A stretch of DNA of 64,000 nucleotides from Clavaria fumosa (lineage: Eukaryota; Basidiomycota; Agaricomycetes; Agaricales; Clavariaceae). Of this stretch, positions 45,449 through 56,071 are shown in pieces; the first letter of the stretch is position 1, and each line of letters starts with the position of its first letter. Location of the stretch: assembly GCA_951802425.1 (NCBI GenBank), contig OX637796.1, positions 744,001 through 808,000 on the forward strand, given 5' to 3'. The position numbers were made by a program, and so were the translations under genes. Under the pieces are notes generated by a model, which saw nothing but the letters and a program-made list of their open reading frames with translations, searched no databases and was not told where the DNA came from.

Positions 45449-46470
45449 ATGTCCTATATGCTAAAGCGCATCCTCAGTCGCACTTCCACTTCCACCACTT
45501 CTACACTCTCCACCTCGAAACCCCGTCTCCTTCGTCTCCGCAATGTAGCTCTCTTCTCCGCTCTTTCCTTCACCTCTTATTCCGTCGGCGCACTCTATCC
45601 CCCCTCCCCACTCACCCTCCTTCAATCGCGCTCTGCCCAACCGCCCCCACCACCACCAGACACCCCCGCCGCCCAAAGCTACGCTGCAGCACTCGAGGAA
45701 TCACTCCAGTCGCTCCCGCTGTTGCGCTCCTTGCGCGCGGCCCCAGACGCTCACGAGTGGTACGAGGCCCGGCCATACGCGCGTCTCTCTCCCGCACGCA
45801 CCTCGCACAGCCTCTCAGCCGGAACCCTCCGCGGCCCCGGGCGGCTTGCGCTAGCCCCACTCGTCCGCGCGCGCAAAGACGAGAGCGAGAGCATCGTCAT
45901 TGTCCATGTCGGCTCTGCCGTCTGTGGACACCGTGGCTTCGTACATGGTGGCATGTTGGCTACCCTTACGGATGAGGTATTCGCGCGCACAGTTGAGTGA
46001 CTTTTATTTCTTCATTTAGTTAATCTTATTGCATACATTCGTAGGCTATTAATAACCTACCAGCCCAAGTCGGGGTAACCGCGAATCTCACAATCGATTA
46101 CCGCGCGCCGACCCGCGCCGACCAGGTGCCGTACCCTCACATGTCTCCCGCCCATTTTCACCTCTCATTATCGCCCACACTGGCCTTAGTTCCTCGTGTT
46201 CCGCACACACCTGGTTGAGCAGAAAGGCCGCAAAGCGAGAGTGGAAGGCACAGTAGAGACTCTCGAGGGCGAACTCCTCGTTCAGGCTTCGTGCGTATCC
46301 GGATCTCGTCGCTCTTCCACTCTCTTGCCCGTCCGGCCGTTAATACTGATCAGTTATGCGTTTCCTTTCACAGCGCTCTGTTCGTGCAGCCGAGATACGC
46401 TTCTGCGTTGCTCGACCGCGAGACTATCCGACTCGCGATGGGTGTTCCGGAACCAATTTCTTCTTCATAA
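45449..46470 (+). CDS. Hot-dog-fold acyl-CoA thioesterase-like protein, probable mitochondrial membrane association
   Basis: Exons 45449-45976, 46045-46125, 46190-46290 and 46374-46470, 268 aa, with introns of 68, 64 and 83 nt. The N-terminus is basic and hydroxylated (MLKRILSRTSTSTTST), then one hydrophobic segment (VALFSALSFTSYSVGALYPP), like a mitochondrial import signal with membrane anchor. The hot-dog domain shows GFVHGGMLATLTDE (catalytic helix motif HGG...D/E), then GVTANLTIDYRAPTRADQ and KARVEGTVETLEGELLVQAS. This matches fungal Fmp10-like/THEM4-type thioesterases, which hydrolyse acyl-CoA. Location and substrate are inferred. Confidence 0.85.
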
Positions 46471-47040
46471 CCCGTACCCCCTTGCTAACTTATCAACACT
46501 ATGACCGGTGGATAATGTTTTAGTTAATACCATCAGGCCCGATGAGACACCCTTGGAAATGCGCTCGTGTCGTATATGAACGCACATGATCTGAGACGAC
46601 TGTACACTGGAAATAGAATCTGCGTTGCCCTTGTTCCTTTGGGTGTGTCTTTGTAGTGTGGTTCTTCGTTTCTTGTGCTTAGAATTGCTCCTCTTCTAAT
46701 TGGAAAATGTGAGATCGGATAAAGTTTAGCTCAAATGTATGGCATTCAATTGTGTGCAAGTGGGTGGGCAATCCCTGTGATGTGTGCAGGTGTCACAGGC
46801 TCAAACAGTGACACAAAAACTGTAATTCTATAGGCTCATCGGATATTGAGTGTAAGCTGTGGTGAAAGAAATTACTCAGAAGCATGTATTCTACAAAAAT
46901 TATTGACCAAAATATTTTTATTACACTTAGATTCTGAGTTATGACATAGTAACAGCCAGTATCTAGGTTTTGGGAAGACATTTTAAAATTCTAGTCAACA
47001 ACATTTGTAGAACAGCTTGTTTTGAGCAATTTTGCTCACT

Positions 47041-47833
47041 AAACTGTAACAAATTTGCTGTTAGGCTTTGTATTGGCCACTATACTGTCCCTGGACTGTG
47101 TTTTCAGATTGCTGGGACTCTTCCTGAAAGTGATTGTGGTCACTTTTGACCCCCAATTGCCATATCCCAGTACAGCTTATCACTACAAACAAGGCTGAGG
47201 CAGCTTCTCACCTCCAAAATAAGCTTAGAAATCAAAGGGGGAGTGTGTAGAACTGAGCCACAGTATGCCTGGAAGAGTTTCAGAAGTGTTGGGAGTTATG
47301 CAAAGTACAAAATTACTTGTTGTTTACTTACAGTGACTCAAAAAATGGTACAGACATTTCAGGCTTTTGGATTATGTCAGCAATATCTCACTAATGACTA
47401 AATGAGGAAACATGTAAAATACATCATCTGATAGCCCTCCTGCTCAGTTATCTGTCCATATATTTAGCTTCAACACAAGTCCAGCCTAAGCCAAGATACT
47501 TGCATTTGTTTGTGAGGGTGTCATCCTGACAGTCATTTGCAGACATTCAAAGTAAGCAAACAACAAGTAATTTTGTACTTTGCATAACTCCCAACACTTC
47601 TGAAACTCTTCCAGGCATACTGTGGCTCAGTTCTACACACTCTCCCAAAGCTTATTTTGGAGGTGGGAAGCTGCCTCAGCCTTGTTTGTAGTGATAAGCT
47701 GTACTGGGATATGGCAATTGGGGTCAAAGTGACCACAATCACTTTCAGGAAGAGTCCCAGCAATCTGAAAACACAGTCCAGGGACAGTATAGTGGCCAAC
47801 ACAAAGCCTAACAGCAAATTTGTTACAGGAACC
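47041..47833. repeat. Long inverted repeat A, about 285-bp arms
   Basis: The left arm (about 47045-47333) and right arm (about 47546-47830) are reverse complements with only a handful of differences, for example across CTGTAACAAATTTGCTGTTA and CACAGTATGCCTGGAAGAG. About 210 bp separate them. Transcripts would fold into a long hairpin. Confidence 0.88.
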
Positions 47834-48232
47834 ACCATTTCCCACCATAGAGATGATAGATGCCTTACCCCCAGTAGGGAGCTGCTTCATGGTGGGAAAG
47901 TTGGGGGAAAGTGAAGGAAGGCCCTCCTTATATACTAGAAGATGGTCTGGTAACATTATTTGTTTATTGGGATGTCCATTCAGCAGATTCATTCAATTAT
48001 TCTGCTTTTGGTGCCAGCAAAAAAACTGTCTGGATGACACAAACAAGTGCAAATATTTCAGCTTAATAAACTGAACATGTGTTGAAGCTGAATACATGGA
48101 CAGATAGCCAAGAGGTAGGGCTATCGGGTGGTGTGTTTTACATGTCTGCTTATTGACCTGTTATTGAGATGTTGCTGACATAATCCAAAAACACAAAACA
48201 TTCAGACAGTTTTTTGGGTCACAGTATAAGGT
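47335..48232. repeat. Inverted repeat B, about 150-bp arms, interleaved with repeat A
   Basis: 47335-47487 reappears as reverse complement at about 48077-48232 (for example GCTGACATAATCCAAAA and TATGGACAGATA), more diverged than repeat A. The order on the plus strand is A, B, A', unrelated DNA, B', which one simple inversion of an A-B block cannot produce. Confidence 0.75.
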
Positions 48233-49759
48233 TGTCTATATAAGTCCATTCATCTTCTAAATTATTGTGCATTTTGTGCAGTCTGCCAAATGTGCTAAAA
48301 ACAGCTATAATATTATAAGTTGATGCCTGACAAGAAAAATCAATCAACCACCCACAAGATATAATTGCTCTCTGGGCACATTAGAGCACTGCTGGCCATA
48401 ATGTGGATGATGGCAAATGGGGTGAGAGCTGTGGGGAACAGGTCAACATGCATTGCAGGGTGAGTGTGCAGTATCACCCCCTGTGTGCTCATTATGGGAA
48501 GATGGGAGTCACACAGTTTTCCATGCCCATCTGGGAAAATGGGTTGCTATCCATGTTGTTAGAGGAATAAGTGTGAGGGCAGGGCATGGGACAGTTTATC
48601 CACTCATCTGAGAACATACCCATGTCAAATGGTGGGGTACAGAAAGAGATGTGACAGGATGCACAATGATATTGAGGATGCTATGGATGAGGCCACTGTG
48701 ATAGCAAGGGCAATGGGGACAACTGCCAATCTGCATAATCATTGATTATGTGCAGCACAGAAAAAGGCAAACTAAAATAATTACATGAAGCAACCCCATC
48801 AACTGTTTTCCTGCATCTTATTGTCAGAGAGAGGGTTGCAGACTTCAAAAGGTTATTGTGGATATTACCTTGCACAGATCATGTCGAGATGGAGCTGACA
48901 GCAATGAGTTCTGTGCTGCTTGCACTCATCACAGCCAAGAAGAGTGGCCATACTCAGAGACCAAGTTGAGCACAAGGTTGTTGTTCTCCTGCTCATCAAG
49001 TGTGGATGGGTTGCAAAGAGGGAAGGTGGCACAGTGGGGAGCAGACCCAGTTGAGAAGATGGGCAGAGGAGGGTTAAGAGGGGATGAGGGCAAGGACAAG
49101 GACAAGAATGTTGAAGGGCCTGCCCCTCAGCAAGGATGGATATAGCATTGGTGATAAGAGTGACTGCTATTCCAACAATGCATACTGCATATGGGCACAC
49201 ACTGTTTTCTCCTATGGGTGGAGCTGCATTCACAGGAACACTAGTTTTGTGGAGCCTCAACATAAACTTGAATGCACCAAGGCAATGTGATGTCATGCCC
49301 TGTGATGCAAAGAGAAGGGTTGTAACATGAGAAAGTGATGATTTTTATGACAAATAGGTGCTATTTACAAACCACTTGCAGCAGCTGTGACATTTACCAT
49401 TTTCTTCAATTCTCACATGGTAGAAAGGAGAAGGTTACCATGTTGTTCCTTTGGCTGTTGTGTGAGTAGAAGCCATGTTACAAGTGTTGACTTGGCCTTG
49501 AACCCATAAACAGCCAGAAAGCACTCCTCAACAATCATCCAGTAGTTTACTTGTATCACTTCTCCAAGACAAGGCCAGACTCTGACTGGACTCCACTCCT
49601 ATCTCTAGGGTATTGGGAATGAGGTCAAAGTCAGGTGGAATGGAGATAGGTAGGGTATTTCATGGGTTTTGCACAGGTTTTGAGTAAACAGGATCATAGC
49701 CCCTTATTTCTTGATGAAAATTTAAAAATGATTGAGAATTGACAGAGATGTGAATAAGT

Positions 49760-50935
49760 ACAAGTATTATGGCTGAAGCTTCAGCCATAATACAGCCTCA
49801 TCAATGCCATCAATTATCTCTACTGATACATCAATCTCATGCATAATTGCAGAAATTAGATCTGTGGCACAAAGGTCAGAATTATGTCCAAAGTTTAGAA
49901 GAAAGAGTACCTTCTTTGGCGCGGCTCTTTTTTGCTGCACCAGGGTGAGAGCTTTGTTTGATGAGCTCCTTGGGCTCATCTTTTGTCAGGAGCTGGATAT
50001 TGTGAGTCATTTGCAAACAAAACAAATGATTACTCACCTGCAAGCAGGTGCAGAGTGAAGCTGATGATTGCAGAGAGTGTGAAACCTTACTGCTAGTCAA
50101 GGAGGGACTGGGTTCCACCTGTGAAGGAGGTGGGGCAGTTGCTGCACTGGAAGACAAAGAGGGACTGGCAACCTAAATACTAATAATAAGTAGAGGAATA
50201 ATTTGAAAATGTAATAACATACCATGTTTTGGCTTTCCATGCCTCCCAGAGCTGCTCAATTACCATATCCAAGTGCATGTCACTCAAGGGTTGAAACCCC
50301 TTCTGGCAACAAATCTGCCTTGCAACTACAGCAATCAATCTACAGGCCACTGGCATTTTCAATGCTATCCCAACCAGTTAGTATGCTTTGCTGAGTGAGA
50401 TCACCTGATGTAAACTGAGAGTGTCCCCAGCTTTCATTCTCATTGTCTCAGAGATGCCTGGATCATTGGGATTGGCATTCTTGATATGTTTGATGAATAA
50501 GGTCATTTTTTGTGATGGTTGGGTGTTCTCTTCGATATTACTCGTGCTCATAGCATCAAGGAGGTCAAGGGTGAGCAGAATGGATGAAAAGTGTTGAGAA
50601 AAACTGTCTTTTGAAGTGGTGAAAGTAACAAAGTCAGGAACACTGAAATGAAGGCAAATTAAACATATTATGCATCTTTCAGACTTGCATCTGGCAGAAA
50701 TATATTCAGAGGATATACAAGAGGTATTGACTGAGCCTGCCTTCACACTTGCACCATTCACACCTTGGACTGTGTTGTGAGTCATATCAGCACCAATGCC
50801 TGTGCTGACACTGTCAGTGCATGCCTTCCCCTTGTCAGTTGGTGGATCCAAGGTAGTGTTGTGCCAGTCATGACCAGAAATGGAAGTCAAGTCACAAACC
50901 ACATGACAGTTCTGTGACTGGTCATGACTGGTCAT
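49760..50935 (-). pseudogene. Decayed multi-exon ORF remnants, probably TE-derived
   Basis: Three frames in the same orientation (50935-50378, 50362-50180, 50157-49767) with intron-like gaps. One gap has a perfect TACTAAC branch (near 50375), but no phase-consistent join was found. Pieces such as MHLDMVIEQLWEAWKAKTW look like protein, but no family is recognised. Codons are CpG-poor like the surroundings. Confidence 0.3.
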
Positions 50936-50985
50936 AGACCCTGTGACTGGTCATGACTGGTCATAGACCCTGTGACCAGGTAACC
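50912..50985. repeat. Tandem repeat of a 29-bp CTGTGACTGGTCATGACTGG unit
   Basis: Two full copies and a partial third of a 29-bp unit that itself contains TGACTGGTCA twice. Confidence 0.85.
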
Positions 50986-52166
50986 ATGCCCCCATGCTGT
51001 GTGTGCCACAACCATCATTGCCCACTCATGCTTACAACTGCATTGTGCTTCATGCTGGCACTAGTTTTCTACTCATCACTGTAGTCTGCAGAGCAAATTT
51101 CTCTTCACTAGCTTCACTCCAGAGTCTCCTCATTGTAATAGGCCCATTTCAATGCAACTCAGTCATGTCTCTAATGCATTCCACTGTGTGAATGCCTCAT
51201 GTTATCCATGAGTGACAATTTTGTGAAGGATAATAACTTGAAATCATGCCCTTTGACATTTAAACTCTCTTATTTCAGCACCACTCTGCTATTCATGCAA
51301 AAAGACACTATATGTGGTTGGTGGAGAGCCTATTTTCTTGATCACCCTGGGCTTTGTTCAAAAGACCCAAATGCCCAGGCCAGTGGTGTGACAGCTGCAT
51401 GGTTTGCTTCAACAATAATATCACAAACCTTCAGCAGCAATACCACAACCAAATCCCACCAATAGAAAAGGATGTTGCACAAATTGAGAGTGAATGTATG
51501 CTTTGCTATTCTTCATTATGACTCAAAGCTCATCAATTTCAGTATGGGCAAAAGAATTGAGGGAGACAGGCCAGGGGTGGTTGTGATCACCCACATTAAC
51601 ACTACTTCAACACCTCCATGACTGTGAACTATAACCACCAGAGGTTTGTGCAAGAGCTCAGGAGAATCTAATGACATGAGGAGCAAATATGCTGTCTGCT
51701 GCTCCAAGGGACAGCCAGAGCTTCCTTGCCCTTGACACAAATGTGGAAGGTTTCTCATTTGTTGGTGGAAGTGATGATATGTCTGCATCATCTAGTATGG
51801 CCAGCCCATCTATTTCACTGTGTTTGCCTTTCCTGGGCTTCCAGCTGGCCCCTCCCTGCCTACCCAGCCTCCAACTCCATCAGTCACAAGGATGAGTAAA
51901 TCCCACAGCCTCATGGATTTCAACCACATCCCCCCACCAGTGCATGCTGCTTGTGACACACTGTCCAACTGGGGGCAGGTCATGCAGACCACCAGGCTGG
52001 ACCTGTCAGCACCAGGTGAAGGCCCCAGGAGGGGATTGTGCCCAGTGACATGGCAACAACCTGGCCCAAGGGGACGCACCCCTTTAAAATTATTATACAA
52101 TCTTGCTTGTCATCCTGTGTGACCCACACATTGTCTCCAGTTAGGGGCCTCTCTGGTGGGGGAGGG

Positions 52167-52391
52167 TGTAAGGCCCCAGGCCTTCTGTATTTCTGATTAC
52201 ATAATTTATATACCATATTTAGTTCAATAAGCATAGCCGCTTGGCTATGCTTACATCAGCGGCCCCTTGGAGGGCTGCTCGCCTATATATACAATGTCAC
52301 AACTGTATAGAGAGGGCAGATCCCTCTACATAGAACTACCTACTCAATATACCATTGAGTCTGGTTCTTTTGAGGGATAAGCTACCTTACA
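52167..52391 (+). repeat. LTR, 225 bp, TGTAAGG...CCTTACA, with upstream polypurine tract
   Basis: Perfect 7-bp inverted termini of the TG...CA type, a CTATATATAC TATA-like box at about 52283, and GGTGGGGGAGGG immediately upstream, as expected before a 3' LTR. No 5-bp duplication is seen (GAGGG versus CTCTG), so this is probably the 3' LTR of an element whose interior and 5' LTR are lost or unrecognisable. Short LTRs of this form are typical of Ty1/Copia elements. Confidence 0.65.
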
Positions 52392-53519
52392 CTCTGCCTC
52401 TCTGCCCAGGTGAGTAGATGATCAATCATAATGCCTATTGGCTTGCCAAATTTTGATACACAATCTAGTTCTTGAGGTGCCGAAGCACAATGTACAGCAA
52501 ATATGCAAGCACCAGAGAGTCAGGTTTATAATCTGCTGAGCTGGTCAATGATGCCATTGTTCTCAGAACCACCATTTACTCAAAACTCAGGAGTGGAGTT
52601 GAACATCATCATCTTCAGTGAAACCAGTTCTGGCTAAAGTTCCATCATCAATCTGATTGATGGGCACTCTCTCATGCCCATTTCCAGCAGAGCAGGTGGA
52701 TGCACATTTTCCAGCGAGCAGTACCTGTGAATATCAATGGGGCCCTCTTCAATGTCTATTACACAGCAGGCCTCAACAAGGGAGAGGAGAGCAACGTTGC
52801 AAGCCAGGACGAGGTTGCGCAACTTTACAACCTGATGTGCGGCTTGAGCGACAGGGTGAGCCTCCTCGTTTTCTGCATGAGGGCTCTTTGGATCCGAGAC
52901 AATGCGCACAAGAACCAGCGCCTCTTTTACGAGATTATTTGATACAGCGATCATGGAAATTCATCGCACAGGTGATAAATTACCCCTACTAGGTCTCGAT
53001 CTCAGGCGGGGGTGAGACAGAGTCAGCATGTGTGTGACAGTGGCAGGCAAGACCAACTGAGAAGGAGTCGTCATCCTCGTCAGCACTGTTGTGGCGGTCA
53101 TGCTGTGTCGTGTGCATCGGTGTGACAGAGCACGGGCAGTGCAGTGGGAGGCATGGAGGGTACAGTGGACGTCGTCCAGAAGATGGAGAGGCTGCTCCGC
53201 CGACAGCCATCAAGGTGCAGCGGCCAGGGTGATTGACCAGCCGAACAGGGACATGAGGATGACTGATTCTCATCAGGAAAAGTGCGAAGTGACTTATGAT
53301 TACTTAACTTTACTTAGCCATCTTAAATGTGTGATTAAGACTATCAAGACAGTCTCAGATGACAAAGTTGTCTTGGAGATGTCTTAATTTTTTTAATAAA
53401 TAATGGAATCTAAGACATGATAAGTATAATCAAGTAGCCAAGATCATAAGCACCAGATGAAAATAGTACTAAGAGCAAAAAGTCACAGTATAAGAGCTCA
53501 AGTGCTATGCCTAAGAAAA

Positions 53520-53850
53520 CATCTGTCCTAAGACTGTCCAGGTATTAAGATAATATCTTTCATAAGACCATCCAGAAGTTGAGATGAAATGGTTTCACCC
53601 AATCCAAGACCAAATAAGATGGCTAGATGACAAGCTTTAAACTTAAGAAAAAATATTTTCTAAGACCATCCAGATGTAATTACAAAGAGGAGGGTGCCAC
53701 CCAATCCAAGACCAAATAAGGTGGCAAGTACTTGAAGTACAGCTCCATCTTTCTCAAGATGACAAGATCTAAACCTAAGAAAATAACTTTTCTAAGACCA
53801 TCTAGATATTAAGGTAATATCTTTTCTAAGACCATTCAGATATTAAAATG
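53520..53850. repeat. Subterminal TAAGACCATCCAGAT-type repeats
   Basis: Five variants of CTAAGACCATCCAGAT occur near 53524, 53566, 53655, 53789 and 53825, three followed by a TATTAA(G/A)-type tail. ACCCAATCCAAGACCAAATAA is also duplicated (near 53597 and 53698). Repeated subterminal motifs are typical transposase-binding arrays. Confidence 0.7.
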
Positions 53851-54359
53851 TGATTCAATGAAGTGGTGCACCCAAGCCATTGAAGCCAAGACCATGAAAA
53901 TGACCAGCAGAGTCTTAATCAAATGTCTTAAAATGACTTAATCTGCTGCATCAGGAAACATCAAATTTTCTTAACCAAACATAGCTGAACTTAGCCAGGT
54001 TAAAGCACCTTAGCCAGCTTGACACAAGTAGCTACATATCAAATAAGACAGCTAAGATGGCTAAGATGTATAAGACAAGCTGCCACTGCTGCCACCACTG
54101 TTGCTGTTGGTCTTTAGAATGAATGTTGTCTTAGGTGTGGTGCTTGAGCACCCTTATGGCCAAAGATCCCCATGGTGCAGTCAAAGTTCAGTCTGAACTA
54201 TTCACTAAATTCAAGCTTTGGTTCAGTCCTCAGATGTTCACTTCCTCACCTGAACTGAACTTGCAGTTCAGTTCAGGGTTCACTATTAGAGGGTACTGCC
54301 TAATCAGGGTGAGGCTGTGTCAGCATTGCATTTGCCTGTAGTGTGAAGTGCGAAGTTCC

Positions 54360-54516
54360 TCTCACACTTCACGCCTCATGGGGCAGAGGAAAGAGAAGGG
54401 GTTGTAAATTATCATTAATAAATAGAGGGTGACTGAGTCTGAGTTCTGGGGGAGTAAGGCGGTCAACCAGAAGGGTGTGACCTCCTAACTGGGTTGTGCC
54501 GGGGCGGGGGAGCCCC
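54360..54516 (-). repeat. Split direct repeat B2 of the Ngaro element
   Basis: 157 bp, from TCTCACACTTCACGCC to GGGGGAGCCCC, matching B1 at 54673-54829 with no difference that I can see. Confidence 0.9.
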
Positions 54517-54535
54517 TGCAGACTCAATCGAGGGA

Positions 54536-54673
54536 GAGGAGGAAGCTACGAAGGGTTCTACAATATGGAGATGGAGGTGGTAGAGGGAAAGAGGCGCCGG
54601 GATGTTCGGAGTTACAAATCCGGCTTGGTTTGAGATGTCGATCTCGAGCTCGTTCCGGGCTGAGATCGGTCAT
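54536..54673 (-). repeat. Split direct repeat A2 of the Ngaro element
   Basis: 138 bp, from GAGGAGGAAGCTACG to GAGATCGGTCAT, matching A1 at 60191-60328. Nineteen unique bases (54517-54535) separate it from B2. Confidence 0.9.
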
Positions 54674-54829
54674 CTCACACTTCACGCCTCATGGGGCAGA
54701 GGAAAGAGAAGGGGTTGTAAATTATCATTAATAAATAGAGGGTGACTGAGTCTGAGTTCTGGGGGAGTAAGGCGGTCAACCAGAAGGGTGTGACCTCCTA
54801 ACTGGGTTGTGCCGGGGCGGGGGAGCCCC
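54673..54829 (-). repeat. Split direct repeat B1 of the Ngaro element
   Basis: 157-bp copy abutting A2. Its inner end overlaps the last codons of the recombinase ORF, whose stop is at 54798. Confidence 0.9.
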
Positions 54830-55835
54830 CCACAGCGAGCGGAGCCGCGACCCTGGAACGGCGCCCAAACCGAGACTCTTCGTTGATTAGTTCGACATGT
54901 AAGGCCGCAATCTCAGGCGCATTCCTCCAGTAACGCAGGAAGCTGTCCGAGTCCCAGCGCCCCATGACACGTACCACGTCAGGGTGCACGCCACGCAGCA
55001 GAAGTTCCGTAGTCCCACCTATGCGAAAGCAGTGACCAGAAAAACGCCCGAGACCTAGGTGTTCGAAGATTACATTACAGCGTCTGAGGAAGGCGGACCC
55101 AGAGAGTACTGCAAACTCTCCAGATGAAAGGCGATAGCACGCAAGAGGAAGATCCAACTCTTGCAACAGGCCATTGACACTGAGGTGGTTTTCGAGGGCG
55201 GCAATGGGGTCCGATAGCCCATGTTGGCAGCAAATCGCGATATCCTCGCCTCTGGACCTGAGCATCTTCGTCCAAGGGAGGTGGAGAGTCCTTGAACCAA
55301 GGGACGACGAAGGTCCAGACAGGTTCCGGACTGAAGGGACAAGAGGGGCAGGAAGGGTTGAGCGGTTAGGTAGCAGTTCGCCCAGTCGGGCTTGGCCCCA
55401 GAATGCACAAGAGGCCATCGCTAGGATTGCTGCATCCATCCCATTGGAGTAGTTGAGGTGGTTGCGGAGCGCAATTATATGTGCTTGACGGATTGCAGGA
55501 CGAGGGGCCCTCCGCGAAATGGTAGGCGCAAGGTTGTTCACTCCCCTGAGGACATATTCGAGCATTTCTCCCCCACAGTATGACAGTCCATGTAAAATAT
55601 GCCAGGCCCGAATGCCTGCGAGGTCATTGCGAACAGCGGAAGCTGACCGCACGCCTAAGGATGATGCAGCGAAGGCGCACAGGGTAAATTCTGGCACGGG
55701 GAGTGACAGGGCAATCCCCGAGGAGGAGCACCAAGAGGTGAAGCGAGCGATACCCCGGTTGTACAAGGCACGAGTGGAGGGTGCCCAGGCAGCCGTTATG
55801 GCTGTGGAGATGAGGTCGGAGTGTGCGTGAGACAT
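54798..55835 (-). CDS. Tyrosine recombinase of the Ngaro element, 345 aa
   Basis: Intact frame starting MSHAHSDLISTAITAAWAPS. The N-terminal SAM-like region includes STRALYNRGIARFTSWC. The catalytic domain has the first Arg in WGQARLGELLP, the H-x-x-R box in GHCFRIGGTTELLLRG and a candidate nucleophile Tyr in SFLRYWR, which together form the tyrosine-recombinase active site. It would integrate circular DNA made by the element's RT. The C-terminal 30 residues run into repeat B1. No stops or frameshifts are seen. Confidence 0.92.
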   Translation of the reverse strand: MSHAHSDLISTAITAAWAPSTRALYNRGIARFTSWCSSSGIALSLPVPEFTLCAFAASSLGVRSASAVRNDLAGIRAWHILHGLSYCGGEMLEYVLRGVNNLAPTISRRAPRPAIRQAHIIALRNHLNYSNGMDAAILAMASCAFWGQARLGELLPNRSTLPAPLVPSVRNLSGPSSSLGSRTLHLPWTKMLRSRGEDIAICCQHGLSDPIAALENHLSVNGLLQELDLPLACYRLSSGEFAVLSGSAFLRRCNVIFEHLGLGRFSGHCFRIGGTTELLLRGVHPDVVRVMGRWDSDSFLRYWRNAPEIAALHVELINEESRFGRRSRVAAPLAVGGSPAPAQPS

Positions 55836-55971
55836 GGAAAAAACTTAAGACAGAAACGCAGAAAGTTTTGCGGTTGTCAGCCTCAGCTGTCTGCTCGAGG
55901 CTCCTGAATTATAATTAAGAGAAGGATGCGGACGAGTGAGGGTACACTAAAGGAAGATATACATCCAATGG

Positions 55972-56043
55972 GAGTCCAGGCCTTAGCTCAACATGGAGAC
56001 TAACTACGAGTCCAGGCCTTAGCTCAACATGGAGACTAACTAC
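55972..56043. repeat. Tandem duplication of 36 bp between the RT and recombinase ORFs
   Basis: GAGTCCAGGCCTTAGCTCAA plus 16 further bases occurs twice in direct succession (55972-56007 and 56008-56043). Confidence 0.9.
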
Positions 56044-56071
56044 GAAGACAGGTTGAAAACACGACAGGACA

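Larger units (their letters stand above)
46471..53270. other. CpG-depleted repeat region
   Basis: From 46981 to about 49900 I find only two CpG dinucleotides (48125 and 48886) in 2.9 kb, against dozens per 300 bp in the adjacent thioesterase gene. No intact gene is supported. CpGs return from about 52700. Inverted repeats, a tandem repeat, ORF remnants and an LTR are listed separately. Confidence 0.75.
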
